A stretch of 35,517 nucleotides of DNA from an uncultured Burkholderiales bacterium. GTDB taxonomy: Bacteria; Pseudomonadota; Gammaproteobacteria; Burkholderiales; Burkholderiaceae_C. Each line of letters opens with the position of its first letter. The first letter of the stretch is position 1. Position numbers and translations under genes: made by a program. The stretch spans positions 1 to 35,517 of the forward strand of contig CAITYM010000053.1 in NCBI GenBank assembly GCA_903896615.1, read 5' to 3'. The notes beneath the pieces are model-generated. The model was not told the DNA's origin and ran no database searches. It worked only from the letters and a program-made list of their open reading frames with translations. Positions 16,746-25,752 of the stretch are shown piece after piece.

Positions 16746-17606
16746 TCAATGGTTTTGAAGAATTGATTTAAGTGCTCTCTTAAGCATCACGCCTGCAAGG
16801 TGTGTTTTAGTCAATGCGCTGTGTGTTAAATCGGCCTCGGCTGGCAATTCTGTTTTAAGAAACTGAACTGCTTTTTCGATCAATTCGTCGTTCAACTCTT
16901 GGCCCTCAATCATGGCCTCAGTTTGAAGACTTCGCCAAGGCATACTCACCGCACCCAACCAAGCTAGGCGAATATCATGAATGCGTTTGTTTTGTAATTT
17001 TGCCGATGCTGCAATACCAACTGAAGCATAGTCCCCGTGTCTTCTTGCAAGTTCGTTAAAGGCAAATAATTTAGCATCCTCACCAATTGGGAATTCGCAC
17101 GCTATGATAAGTTCGTTATTTTCTAAATTAGTGCTGTAAAGTCCAGTAAAAAAGTCTTGAGCCTTGATACGCCTTTCTCCCTCAGGCCCGAGTGCAACCA
17201 CTACACCGTCAAGCGCTAGCAGGCACGCTGGCCACTCTGCGGCGGGGTCTGCGTATGCGATGGATCCACCAAAAGTTCCGAAATTTCTAATAGCCCTATG
17301 AGCGATGTGCACAACAGCTGCGCATAGGAGGGGTAAATGTTGGGCAATTAATTCTGAGTCCTCTATTTCAGTATGAGTGACCATCGCACCGATACTTAGT
17401 ACGCTCCCCTTTATTTGGATACCCTTAAGTTCACTCACAGATTGCAGATCAATTAATAGGCCAGGCTCCGATAAGCGCATATTAAGTGTTGCGTGTAGTG
17501 TCTGACCTCCAGCAAGTAAACTGGCTTCTTCGCCGTGTTCTTGCATGAGTGCGATCACATCCTCTAAATTTTGAGGCCGTACGTATGAGAAGGCGGGGGC
17601 TTTCAT
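16746..17606 (-). CDS. Molybdenum hydroxylase medium (FAD-binding) subunit
   Basis: The 286-residue protein is a CoxM/xanthine dehydrogenase FAD subunit. LLAGGQTLHATLNMR at about 30-44 is the first FAD-binding motif, and TFGGSIAYADPAAEWP near residue 111 is the second. The C-terminal CO-dehydrogenase flavoprotein domain includes ARRHGDYASVGIAA. It accepts electrons from the 2Fe-2S subunit and passes them to an acceptor, NAD or a quinone. It lies between the CoxG-like gene (9-base gap) and the small subunit on the leftward strand. Confidence 0.93.
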   Translation of the reverse strand: MKAPAFSYVRPQNLEDVIALMQEHGEEASLLAGGQTLHATLNMRLSEPGLLIDLQSVSELKGIQIKGSVLSIGAMVTHTEIEDSELIAQHLPLLCAAVVHIAHRAIRNFGTFGGSIAYADPAAEWPACLLALDGVVVALGPEGERRIKAQDFFTGLYSTNLENNELIIACEFPIGEDAKLFAFNELARRHGDYASVGIAASAKLQNKRIHDIRLAWLGAVSMPWRSLQTEAMIEGQELNDELIEKAVQFLKTELPAEADLTHSALTKTHLAGVMLKRALKSILQNH

Positions 17607-17615
17607 TGAATACCT

Positions 17616-18299
17616 TTATTTTAAAAAGCTAACACCCAGCCAAACTCCAATGGAGGTGGATAACACACCCGCAAAGAACCAGAGCAGGCGTATTTTCTCC
17701 ATTGCAATCCAATGGTCTGAATTTGAAAGTGGGCTTGCAGCTTCACGCTCAGACTTTGGGGGCCCTGAATTGTTTAATGCGTGATGCACCTGACTGCTCA
17801 ATGTGGGTAGGGCAGCACTTGATGACTGCACATTTAAACTCAAATTGGACTGTGATTGGGCACCTGAAATATAGTTTTTTAAGGCATTAAAAAATTTCTC
17901 TGATAACTGACGTGCAGAGGCGTCAATCATGCGTCCTCCAATTTGACCTAGTTTCCCAGCTATGGAGGCTTTTGCTGTGTAAGTGAGTTGAGTTCCGCCT
18001 TCAACGGCGGCAAGGGTAATGACTGAGCTACCCTTTGCAAAACCTGCGCTGCCCCCAGAACCTTCAAAGTTGAGCGTATAGCCATGCATGGGAACGATAT
18101 CAGTCATGCTGACTTTGCCCACAAAAGTTGCTCTAACAGGTCCCATCTTAATGACAACCCGAGCCTGCATCTCAGTTGCGGAGAGTGCTGTGATTTCCTC
18201 GCAACCGGGGATACAAATTCTGAGCACTTGCGGATTATTTAGTGCTTGCCACACCACGCTGGGTGATGCAGCTAGTTGCACATTGCCTTGTAAGTCCAT
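17616..18299 (-). CDS. CoxG-like SRPBCC protein with C-terminal membrane anchor
   Basis: The 227-residue protein has an SRPBCC (START-like) domain over about residues 1-145, opening with MDLQGNVQLAASPSVVWQAL and including PGCEEI and a Gly-rich TLNFEGSGGSAGFAKGSS stretch. A linker follows and then one hydrophobic helix at about 203-225, near the C-terminus. CoxG proteins of this form anchor molybdenum hydroxylases to the membrane or deliver quinone to them. It is the first gene of the leftward operon, directly before the FAD subunit, which supports such a role. The hydroxylase may therefore donate electrons to the respiratory quinone pool instead of NAD. Confidence 0.87.
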   Translation of the reverse strand: MDLQGNVQLAASPSVVWQALNNPQVLRICIPGCEEITALSATEMQARVVIKMGPVRATFVGKVSMTDIVPMHGYTLNFEGSGGSAGFAKGSSVITLAAVEGGTQLTYTAKASIAGKLGQIGGRMIDASARQLSEKFFNALKNYISGAQSQSNLSLNVQSSSAALPTLSSQVHHALNNSGPPKSEREAASPLSNSDHWIAMEKIRLLWFFAGVLSTSIGVWLGVSFLK

Positions 18300-18385
18300 G
18301 AAAAGGGTGTCCTTTTAGTTTTAATCCAATTCCGCGGGTTTGTCCCGATTTGTCGCTTATTGACCAAGCGTTAAATTAAGCATAA
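18300..18385. promoter_or_regulatory. Divergent promoter region with dyad CGCTT-N7-AAGCG
   Basis: Only 86 bases separate the CoxG-like gene and the TetR-family gene. CGCTT at 18354-18358 and AAGCG at 18366-18370 form a dyad 16 bases before the regulator's ATG. This is a reasonable operator for the adjacent TetR-family protein acting on both directions, but binding is inferred. Confidence 0.4.
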
Positions 18386-19273
18386 ATGTCAATCAATGTC
18401 CTCATGCCTTCCATCCGGAAAAACCCTAGCAACCTAAAATCAACTGCTCCAATTCGTCGCCGCTTGAGTGCGGTTGAGCGCGAAAGCCAGTTAGTCGCTG
18501 GCGCTATTCGCTTTTTCTCACGCAACGGTGTCGATGCACAGTTACGTGACTTGGCTCGTGAATTAGGAATTACTCACACGTTGATGTATCACTATTTTCC
18601 AACAAAGCAGGCCTTGTTAGAGCGCGTGTATGAAGATATTTTTGAAGGCGGGTGGAGAAGTGAGTGGGATACTTTACTCGATGATAAGCGCATTGAATTA
18701 CCTGAAAAACTTACGCGGTTTTATGTCTCCTATGCGCAGGCGATCCTTGTCTCTGATTGGGTGAGGGTGTTTGTTTATTCGGGCCTAAGTGGGCGCTTTA
18801 TTACGGAGCGCTATTTTTCAATGTTGCGAGTTAAACTATTTTCCCGAATTCACCGTGAAACCCAGCGCTATCTCGGTTGTCGAACTCGCAAACCTCCAAC
18901 AGAGCGCGAAATGGAGCGTATTTTAGGTTTACACGGAAGTGTGTTCTACATGGGAATGCGTCGATGGATTTATGGTCTAGACTCGAATCTTGAAGTTACG
19001 GAAAACGTAGAAGCAGATCAAAAAATCCCTACATCTTTACCTACCGCGGAAATTGATCCCATTCATATTGAGGACAAAGTTATAGCCTACGTTGCCAGTT
19101 TGCAATTTAGGGATTTAGCTTTGGAAGGAAGGGGTCGGAATGGATCAAAGGAAAAAAAAGATAATTACAGTTCTAGTTTGATTTCTATCTCCGCGGGCAC
19201 AGGCAAATATGCACTCAAGGATCTTAGGAATAAAAAACGCCATAGCGAAAATCATACGGTTGCACACACTTAA
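18386..19273 (+). CDS. TetR-family transcriptional regulator
   Basis: The 295-residue protein has an N-terminal TetR DNA-binding domain at about residues 30-78 (AIRFFSRNGVDAQLRDLARE, then GITHTLMYHYFPTKQALLE). The C-terminal ligand domain has no recognisable subfamily signature, and the protein is longer than the usual 190-230 residues, with a basic, probably disordered tail. It is divergent from the hydroxylase operon and 13 bases upstream of the VOC gene, so it likely controls both. Another in-frame ATG exists at 18404; the start at 18386 has no strong ribosome binding site. Confidence 0.88.
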   Translation: MSINVLMPSIRKNPSNLKSTAPIRRRLSAVERESQLVAGAIRFFSRNGVDAQLRDLARELGITHTLMYHYFPTKQALLERVYEDIFEGGWRSEWDTLLDDKRIELPEKLTRFYVSYAQAILVSDWVRVFVYSGLSGRFITERYFSMLRVKLFSRIHRETQRYLGCRTRKPPTEREMERILGLHGSVFYMGMRRWIYGLDSNLEVTENVEADQKIPTSLPTAEIDPIHIEDKVIAYVASLQFRDLALEGRGRNGSKEKKDNYSSSLISISAGTGKYALKDLRNKKRHSENHTVAHT

Positions 19274-19286
19274 TGAAAGCTAAATC

Positions 19287-19739
19287 ATGACCCTAACACT
19301 CAATCATTTCTCTATTCGTACCACCGATTTGGAGAGTACTCGTGAATTCTACGAAGCTGCGCTTGGCGTAACAGTTGGACCTCGACCAAACTTTCCCTTT
19401 CCTGGGCTATGGCTATACAACGGTTCTCACGATGATATGAGCAATGCGATGGTTCATGTGATTGGAATCGATCCAAATGATCCTGAGGGACTAAAACAAT
19501 ATCTGGGAGACCGGGACGTCGCTAGTTTAAAGGGCTCGGGAGCCGTTGACCATATAGCCATGTTTGCGACCGGTCTTAAACAAAAGCTTGCGTTACTCTC
19601 AAAACTAGGTATTGCGGTGCGCGAACGTACAGTGCCATCAATTGGCTTGCATCAACTCTTTCTTGATGATCCCAATGGAGTTGTGATTGAGTTAAATTAC
19701 CCGGCTGCAGAAAAAGCCAGTTTGGAAGCAAGCCATTAA
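19287..19739 (+). CDS. VOC (glyoxalase/extradiol dioxygenase fold) family protein
   Basis: The 150-residue protein has two beta-alpha-beta-beta-beta modules. Candidate metal ligands are H7 (LNHFSI), H89 (DHIAMF) and E135 (VIELNYP), a pattern compatible with a metal-dependent VOC enzyme. Members include glyoxalases, isomerases, small dioxygenases and resistance proteins. It overlaps the FAD monooxygenase by one base and sits in the same operon, so it probably transforms an intermediate of the same pathway, perhaps a ring-cleavage or isomerisation step. The reaction cannot be told from sequence. Confidence 0.83.
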   Translation: MTLTLNHFSIRTTDLESTREFYEAALGVTVGPRPNFPFPGLWLYNGSHDDMSNAMVHVIGIDPNDPEGLKQYLGDRDVASLKGSGAVDHIAMFATGLKQKLALLSKLGIAVRERTVPSIGLHQLFLDDPNGVVIELNYPAAEKASLEASH

Positions 19740-20926
19740 TGTCACGCGTGTTGATCATTGGTGGGTCATTGGGTGGTCTGATGACGGCAAATATATTACT
19801 GCGAGAAGGCTTTGAGGTCACCGTGCTTGAGAAAGCGACTTCTTCGCTTGATGGTCGCGGCGCCGGTATCGTCACTCACAGCGCACTCGTAGCTGCTTTA
19901 GCGCTTTGCGGTGTTCCCATTGATGCCTCCCTAGGGGTAGCTGTTGATAATCGAGTCACCCTAGATCGGCACGGCACAGTAGTTACACAAACCAAGTTGC
20001 CCCAAGTGTTAACCTCTTGGAGTAGGCTTTACACTTTATTGCTAGATGCATTACCAGCCGATAAGTACGTCAGTGGCGCCGCTCTTGAGAGTTTGACACA
20101 AAACGACCACGGGGTGAATGTGATTTGTGAAGACGGTAGACGCTTTGACGCCGAAGTGCTTATTGCCTCAGACGGTATTCGCTCTTTAGTGAGAGCTGCT
20201 TTAGCCCCGCAAGTTCAGGCCGAGTATGCTGGATACGTGGCTTGGCGAGGGGTATGTGATGAAGCCGTTCTCTCAAAAAATACGCTAAAAACTTTATTCG
20301 AGACTTTTGGTTTTTGTCTACCAGCAGGTGAACAAATGATTGGATACCCCGTAGCTGGACAAGGCAACTCTGTTAAACCAGGACAAAGGCGTTACAACTT
20401 TGTATGGTACCGGCCCGCACCCGAAAACGGTACTTTGCAGGACCTCATGACTGACGCTGATGGGGTGCACCACCCCCTGGGATTACCACCCAATAAAGTC
20501 TCTTGGCGTCATGTGCACAATGCGCGCAAAATGGCGCACGATAAGCTTGCACCCCAGTTTGCAGAAATCATGGAAAAAACAGCTCAACCGTTTTTGCAAC
20601 CTATTTACGATTGCTACAGTAAAAACCTTGCCTTCGGTCGGGTCGCACTCATGGGGGATGCTGCCTTTGTAGCCCGCCCTCACGTCGGTATGGGTGTGAC
20701 TAAAGCAGCTGAAGATGCTGTCACTTTATCTACTTGCCTAAAAGCGCACGGCACCAAGCCAGCTGCTTTTTTGGACTATGAATCACAGCGCTTGGTCCCT
20801 GGTCAAGCGGTTGTCGAGCGCGGACGTCGTTTGGGTGCTTATATGCAAGCCTCTGCTTGCGGTGAGTTAACCCCACGCGATGCGGCTGTTGTCATGGAGC
20901 AAACAGCAGTTGATTTATCTATTTAA
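19739..20926 (+). CDS. FAD-dependent aromatic monooxygenase, 2,6-dihydroxypyridine hydroxylase-like
   Basis: The 395-residue group A flavin hydroxylase has the Rossmann start VLIIGGSLGGLMTA (residues 4-17), RGAGIVTHSAL near residue 40, GYVAWRGVC near residue 165 and the second FAD motif GDAAFVARPHVGMG near D307. The RGAGIV and GDAAFxARPH wording resembles 2,6-dihydroxypyridine 3-hydroxylase of nicotine degradation; I recognise this by motif, not by alignment. It would use NAD(P)H and O2 to hydroxylate a hydroxylated ring. Its position after the TetR and VOC genes and opposite the molybdenum hydroxylase suggests it acts on the hydroxylase product. Confidence 0.87.
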   Translation: MSRVLIIGGSLGGLMTANILLREGFEVTVLEKATSSLDGRGAGIVTHSALVAALALCGVPIDASLGVAVDNRVTLDRHGTVVTQTKLPQVLTSWSRLYTLLLDALPADKYVSGAALESLTQNDHGVNVICEDGRRFDAEVLIASDGIRSLVRAALAPQVQAEYAGYVAWRGVCDEAVLSKNTLKTLFETFGFCLPAGEQMIGYPVAGQGNSVKPGQRRYNFVWYRPAPENGTLQDLMTDADGVHHPLGLPPNKVSWRHVHNARKMAHDKLAPQFAEIMEKTAQPFLQPIYDCYSKNLAFGRVALMGDAAFVARPHVGMGVTKAAEDAVTLSTCLKAHGTKPAAFLDYESQRLVPGQAVVERGRRLGAYMQASACGELTPRDAAVVMEQTAVDLSI

Positions 20927-20947
20927 CCCATAAAAGAGGATACAAAA

Positions 20948-22186
20948 ATGACCAAAGCAACCCAGTTAGGCCGTCGCTCAGTGATAGTCGGTGGAGCAGC
21001 AATTGCAGCAACACCGGCGTGGCTCAATTTAGCTCATGCACAAAATACTCCTATCAAAATCGGTTTTCCTGTCCCGTTGACGGGTGCATTTTCTGCAGAG
21101 GCACAGGATCAGGTGCGCGCCGCTGAAATCGCCGTTAAAGAATTCAATGACGGCGGTGGCTTCAATGGTCGTAAGGCAGAGTTGTTGGTTCGTGATGACA
21201 AGCTCAATCCTGGCGAGGCCGCTACCCGTACTCTCGAATTAATTGAAAAGGACAAGGTAGATTTTGTTGTGGGCTCCTTGTCCGCAGCAACCCAGCTATC
21301 CATAAACTCAGTCTGTCGTGATCGGAAAATTATCTTCAACTCCATCAGTCAGTCTGATGCGATTAACGAAGCTAAAGACTGGAGTATGTATACCTTCCAC
21401 GAAGCCCTCAATCCCCACCTAACGGCTGGGGCAGTTGGACGTTATGCATTTCCAAAGTTCGGCAAAAAAGTAGTTTATCTAACCGCAGACTATGCCTACG
21501 GGCATGAGATGGTACGAGGGTTTCAACGAGTGGGCCAGTCCTTTGGGGTCCAAACCCTAGCGGACATTAGACACCCTATTGGGGCTGCAGACTACTCTGC
21601 CTTTTTGCCTCGTATCCAAGATCTAAAACCAGACATCTTAGTTTTGTGTAATTTTGGTCGTGACTTGGTTAATTCAGCTAAACAAGCCACAGACTTTGGG
21701 ATTAAGGCAAATACAAAGATCATCACACCCGTGCTTTTGTACACAGCCCGTCAAGCAGGGGGGGCAGACGCTTTTGAAGGCATTTTGGGTGGTACATCCT
21801 ACTACTGGGGCATGGAGGACAAAATTCCAGCTGCTAAGGCTTTCAATGATAAATTCCGTCAAGCTAATGGTGGCGCTGTTCCCTCGGACTACGGCGCGTT
21901 GGGGTACGCCGGAGTTCGATCTGTTTTGCAAGCCGTTAGGGAAGCCAAGTCTACTGAAACGCTAAAAGTGAGTATTGCGCTTCGACAATTGCGTTACAAC
22001 TGGTACAAAGGGGATCAATTTTACCGAAAGTGTGACCATCAGTCGGTCCAGTCGGTCGTGATTGTTGAATCCAAATCCAAAAATATGAAAGACAAGTACG
22101 ACGTTTTCAACGTGTTAGCGGTTGAAGCCGCAGATGAGAGAAATCTTCGTTCCTGCGATGAGTTGGGTCACAAAATTTCGACCTAA
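20948..22186 (+). CDS. ABC transporter substrate-binding protein, branched-chain amino acid/aromatic type
   Basis: The 412-residue periplasmic protein of the Peripla_BP_6 family has a twin-arginine-like leader (R9-R10, then a hydrophobic core and cleavage after AHA near 31). The mature start is IKIGFPVPLTGAF, typical of LivK/UrtA/aromatic-acid receptors. The middle contains DYAYGHEM and TDFGIKANTK, also usual for the family. A good ribosome binding site (AGAGGA) precedes the ATG. It is followed by permease and ATPase genes, so the importer is complete. Given the catabolic neighbours, the ligand is more likely an aromatic or N-heteroaromatic acid than an amino acid. Confidence 0.92.
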   Translation: MTKATQLGRRSVIVGGAAIAATPAWLNLAHAQNTPIKIGFPVPLTGAFSAEAQDQVRAAEIAVKEFNDGGGFNGRKAELLVRDDKLNPGEAATRTLELIEKDKVDFVVGSLSAATQLSINSVCRDRKIIFNSISQSDAINEAKDWSMYTFHEALNPHLTAGAVGRYAFPKFGKKVVYLTADYAYGHEMVRGFQRVGQSFGVQTLADIRHPIGAADYSAFLPRIQDLKPDILVLCNFGRDLVNSAKQATDFGIKANTKIITPVLLYTARQAGGADAFEGILGGTSYYWGMEDKIPAAKAFNDKFRQANGGAVPSDYGALGYAGVRSVLQAVREAKSTETLKVSIALRQLRYNWYKGDQFYRKCDHQSVQSVVIVESKSKNMKDKYDVFNVLAVEAADERNLRSCDELGHKIST

Positions 22187-22207
22187 TATTTGCTTGATCT
22201 GTTCAGT

Positions 22208-22226
22208 CCGCAGTAAGTTACTGCGG
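22208..22226 (+). terminator. Strong intercistronic hairpin between binding-protein and permease genes
   Basis: CCGCAGTAA (22208-22216) is perfectly complementary to TTACTGCGG (22218-22226), giving a stable stem with a short loop. It starts 21 bases after the binding-protein stop. No T-run follows, so it is more likely an mRNA-stabilising or partial-termination element. Such hairpins often make binding proteins more abundant than their permeases. Confidence 0.6.
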
Positions 22227-22275
22227 GTACTTGACAGCGTATGTATGCCATTAACTTGATTTATAAAGTAACTCG

Positions 22276-23160
22276 ATGTTTGACATCTCACCCCAACTAT
22301 TTGCTCTACAACTGATGACGGGACTTGCCCTAGGTGCTGTATATGCGCTTTTGGCTATAGGACTTTCATTGATTTTTGGGATGCTCACCGTTGTTAACTT
22401 CGCGCACGGTGCATTTTTCATGGTTGGGGCCTTTCTAGGTGTTTACAGTCTGAGTCTTACCGGGAGTTTCTGGTTTAGCCTTTTGCTAGTTCCCTTGGCA
22501 ACGGGTGCTGTTGGTCTTTTATGTGAACGCTTTTTAGTGCGCCCCTTGTACGGACGAGGAATTGATTACCCACTCTTGTTGACTTTTGGGCTCTCCTATG
22601 TCCTGACAGACCTAATGCGTTTTGTGTTCGGCATAGAGGGCCTACCGAGTTCAACTCCTGCTGCTTTGAGAGGTGCCGTTGATTTGGGCTTTGGACACTT
22701 TCCCCTATACCGATTATTTTTGATAGTAGCAACCGCAGTGATTGTGCTTGCGTTATGGCTTTTTATAGAAAAAACGCGCTACGGATTGATCATACGCGCT
22801 GGTTCAAGAGACTCTGAAATAGTGAAAGTCTTGGGAATTGATATCTCAACAGTATGGTTATTGGTGTTTGGGATTGGAACCGCTATTGCTGGATTGTCTG
22901 GACTGCTCGCTGCACCCACACGTGCCGTGAATCCCGAGATGGGTATTCCTATCTTGGCAGAGTCGTTTGTAGTCACAGTTGTTGGCGGTATGGGATCCCT
23001 GCCCGGAGCAGTTATTGCTGGTTTATTGGTGGGAATCGTGTTTTCTATGACCTCGTTGATTGCACCCGAATACGCTGAATTGTCCATATTTGTACTTATG
23101 GCACTCGTACTTTTGTGGCGTCCGCAGGGCTTTTTCGGCAAAGCCGGTTTGATGGGTTAA
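22276..23160 (+). CDS. livH: ABC transporter permease, LivH type
   Basis: The 294-residue integral membrane protein has about eight hydrophobic segments. The family wording is clear: GLALGAVYALLAIGLSLIFG near the N-terminus, NFAHGAFFMVGA near residue 40, and FVVTVVGGMGSLPGAVIAG near residue 235. It forms half of the membrane channel with the LivM-type protein. The name reflects family and does not mean leucine transport here. No strong ribosome binding site precedes the ATG, although it lies 90 bases after the binding-protein gene, past the hairpin. Confidence 0.93.
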   Translation: MFDISPQLFALQLMTGLALGAVYALLAIGLSLIFGMLTVVNFAHGAFFMVGAFLGVYSLSLTGSFWFSLLLVPLATGAVGLLCERFLVRPLYGRGIDYPLLLTFGLSYVLTDLMRFVFGIEGLPSSTPAALRGAVDLGFGHFPLYRLFLIVATAVIVLALWLFIEKTRYGLIIRAGSRDSEIVKVLGIDISTVWLLVFGIGTAIAGLSGLLAAPTRAVNPEMGIPILAESFVVTVVGGMGSLPGAVIAGLLVGIVFSMTSLIAPEYAELSIFVLMALVLLWRPQGFFGKAGLMG

Positions 23161-23164
23161 GGCT

Positions 23165-24145
23165 ATGAATACACTAATTAATTTAGCAAAAATGCACCGT
23201 GTAGGGGCAGTACTCATATTTTTGTTGATATTTCCTTTTCTTATGCCTTATGACGCTTTGTCGGTCAACATACTTATTTTTGGCTTATATGCTGTGGGCT
23301 TTAATTTGCTATTTGGATATACCGGTATGTTGTCTTTTGGACATGCCGCATTTTTAGGTGTTGGCTCTTATTTGACCGGTATTGCGGTGGTGAGTGGTGG
23401 ATGGCCTTGGTGGGCTGCGATTGCAGCAGGTGTTATCTGCTCAAGTTTAGTCGGTGTAGTCATTGGCTTTATGGCTATACGCACACGGGGTATTTACTTT
23501 AGTATGGTGACGCTTGCACTAGCCCAAATCATCTACTATATTTTTTATAAGGCAGATGTATGGACAGGGGGTGAAAATGGCTTGAGAGGTGTGAAGGTTG
23601 ATGTGATCAATTTGTTTGGTTTTAGGATCAACTTTATGGATCCGCTTAATAAATATTACGTCATTTTAATTTTTGTTGCCCTCGCATTATGGTTTGTTTC
23701 GCGAGTACTTAATTCCCCATTTGGAGCGGTAATTGAATCGATCCGAGAAAACGAGAAACGTGCTGCGGCTTGTGGGTACGACGTCGCGCGAGCAAAGCTG
23801 TTGGTATTTGTAATCTCATCTGCAATCTGTGGACTTGCGGGCTCATTGCGTGCGATTCACTTATCAGTTGTTCCTATAGATTCACTTCATTATTTGCAAA
23901 GTGGCCAAGCTGTCATGATGTGTTTACTTGGTGGCATGGGTACTTTCTTTGGCCCCTTCGTGGGGGCGGCATTGTTTTTGTACCTCGAGGATTTCGTAAC
24001 CAATCTCACTCGTTACTGGATGGGAACCGTTGGCGTCGTATTTATGGTATTTGTACTCTACTTTCCTAAGGGTATTTGGGGTAACTTGCAGGAGTTAATC
24101 ACCAGGCATCAGCAGTACAAATTGGAGAAGGGAAGTCAACCATGA
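23165..24145 (+). CDS. livM: ABC transporter permease, LivM type
   Basis: The 326-residue membrane protein has the LivM signature GYTGMLSFGHAAFLGVGSY near residue 50 and a cytoplasmic coupling segment around ESIRENEKRAAACGYD near residue 195. VMMCLLGGMGTFFGPFVGAA near residue 255 is also typical. It starts four bases after the LivH-type gene, with TAAGG as a ribosome binding site, and its end overlaps the ATPase gene by four bases. It pairs with the preceding permease in the inner membrane. Confidence 0.94.
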   Translation: MNTLINLAKMHRVGAVLIFLLIFPFLMPYDALSVNILIFGLYAVGFNLLFGYTGMLSFGHAAFLGVGSYLTGIAVVSGGWPWWAAIAAGVICSSLVGVVIGFMAIRTRGIYFSMVTLALAQIIYYIFYKADVWTGGENGLRGVKVDVINLFGFRINFMDPLNKYYVILIFVALALWFVSRVLNSPFGAVIESIRENEKRAAACGYDVARAKLLVFVISSAICGLAGSLRAIHLSVVPIDSLHYLQSGQAVMMCLLGGMGTFFGPFVGAALFLYLEDFVTNLTRYWMGTVGVVFMVFVLYFPKGIWGNLQELITRHQQYKLEKGSQP

Positions 24146-24957
24146 ACGGTGCCCAAATGACTCCAACTGAACGAGCGAATACAGCTCTTTCTAAGTCCAC
24201 GTCCACTGCGGACACAGAAACTCCTATCCTAGAAGTACGAAACGCCAGCCGACACTTTGGCAAATTTCGCGCACTCAGTAATGTTAGTGTGAGTTTCAAA
24301 TCTCACGAATTGACAGCCATCATCGGTCCCAACGGAGCTGGTAAGAGTACATTTTTTAACGTGATCAGTGGCGGACTTGCACCTACCTCAGGTCAAGTTC
24401 TCTTTGAGGGCCGAGATATCAGTGATATTGCGGCGCATGAGTTTGCCCGCATCGGGATTGCTAAGAGTTTTCAGATTACTAATGTTTTTAAAGAACTTAG
24501 TGCTCATGAAAACGTTCGAGTTGCATTGCAAATGCAAATAACCAAGTTTGAGCTTTGGCGTTCGCGGGCTTCCTACAAAAGCTTGATAGAAGAAGCGGAT
24601 GTTCTCCTTGATCGAGTAGGTCTTTTAAATGAGCGTAGTAAATGCGCTGCAGATTTAGCGCACGGTCAACAACGCAGTTTGGAGGTTGCAATGGCTCTTG
24701 CATGTCATCCTAAGCTGTTGTTGATGGATGAGCCGACCGCAGGTATGTCTCCAGAGGAGACAAAAGTGATGATGGATCTCATCAAAGAACTTGCCCAAGA
24801 ACGTACTGTAATTTTGGTAGAACATAAAATGAAAATGGTCATGGGTTTATGCAATCGTTTAATTGTTTTGCATCATGGTGAGTTGTTGGCGGAGGGCACT
24901 CCTGAGCAAATTCGCAACAACGCCGAGGTTAAGCGCGTGTATCTGGGCCAGCATTAA
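24142..24957 (+). CDS. livG: ABC transporter ATP-binding protein, LivG type
   Basis: The 271-residue ATPase has Walker A GPNGAGKST at 62-70, the LivG-type signature AHGQQR at 173-178 (in place of LSGGQ) and Walker B ending in D196-E197. It carries an extra N-terminal stretch of about 28 polar residues before the usual start of the domain. GGAGAAGGGAAG upstream is a strong ribosome binding region inside the end of the permease gene. It energises import together with the LivF-type partner. Confidence 0.94.
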   Translation: MNGAQMTPTERANTALSKSTSTADTETPILEVRNASRHFGKFRALSNVSVSFKSHELTAIIGPNGAGKSTFFNVISGGLAPTSGQVLFEGRDISDIAAHEFARIGIAKSFQITNVFKELSAHENVRVALQMQITKFELWRSRASYKSLIEEADVLLDRVGLLNERSKCAADLAHGQQRSLEVAMALACHPKLLLMDEPTAGMSPEETKVMMDLIKELAQERTVILVEHKMKMVMGLCNRLIVLHHGELLAEGTPEQIRNNAEVKRVYLGQH

Positions 24958-24966
24958 GGAATAATT

Positions 24967-25671
24967 ATGTTGAAGGTAGAGAAGTTAAATGCTTGGTACG
25001 ATCACAGTCATGTGGTTCAGGGGCTTAGCTTTTACGTGGATCGCGGTGAGATTGTCACACTTATGGGGCGCAACGGGGCTGGAAAAACGACAACACTACG
25101 TACCGTAATGGGTTTAATTGCAAAGTCTTCGGGTAACGTAACCTTTGACGGGGAAGATTTAATGTCTTCGTCTGCGCACAAGAGATATCACTTGGGGTTA
25201 GCCTATGTGCCTGAAGATCGCCGTATCGTAGCTGGGTTGAGCGTGCTTGAAAATCTTCAACTTGGCTTACTTGCTAGCCCTAATCGTGGGGATATGGATG
25301 CGAAGATAAATGAGATTGCGCAAACCTTTCCTAGGCTCAAAGAGCGGTTACATCAAGAGGGTACTTCGCTGTCAGGCGGTGAGCAACAAATGTTAGCAAT
25401 AGCACGTGCTGTGATATCAAATCCTAAGATGATTTTATTAGATGAGCCTTCGGAGGGTATCATGCCTATATTGGTTGACGAGATGTTTGAACTCTTTGCT
25501 CGGATGAAACGTCTTGGTACTACCATTTTACTGGTTGAGCAAAATGTAGAGCGTGCACTCAGTATTTCAGATAGGGCATATATCCTTGATCAAGGTGAGA
25601 TTGTTCATCAAGGTCAAGCAACTGAGTTGTTAAAAGATGTACAAATTCAAGAGAAATACTGCGCAGTTTAA
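24967..25671 (+). CDS. livF: ABC transporter ATP-binding protein, LivF type
   Basis: The 234-residue ATPase has Walker A GRNGAGKT at 34-41, signature LSGGEQQ near residue 135 and Walker B LLDEPSEGIMP near residue 157. The length is normal for LivF. It begins nine bases after the LivG-type gene, with AAGGA as ribosome binding site, and completes the importer. No clear terminator follows before the hydrolase gene. Confidence 0.95.
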   Translation: MLKVEKLNAWYDHSHVVQGLSFYVDRGEIVTLMGRNGAGKTTTLRTVMGLIAKSSGNVTFDGEDLMSSSAHKRYHLGLAYVPEDRRIVAGLSVLENLQLGLLASPNRGDMDAKINEIAQTFPRLKERLHQEGTSLSGGEQQMLAIARAVISNPKMILLDEPSEGIMPILVDEMFELFARMKRLGTTILLVEQNVERALSISDRAYILDQGEIVHQGQATELLKDVQIQEKYCAV

Positions 25672-25752
25672 TTGATCTCTAATGGTTAAGTCCCTTCATG
25701 GGTACGTCGTTGTAAATTTGACTTCAATAATCATTCACTAACTTTAGAAAAA

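Noticed and set aside
13705..18299. Aerobic CO dehydrogenase operon (coxMSL with coxG)
   Set aside because: The large subunit has QYRGVGHP at the active-site loop instead of AYRCSFR, so CO oxidation is not supported.
22231..22236. TTGACA as -35 box of an internal promoter before the LivH-type gene
   Set aside because: The nearest good -10 (TATAAA at 22262) is 25 bases away, which is too far.
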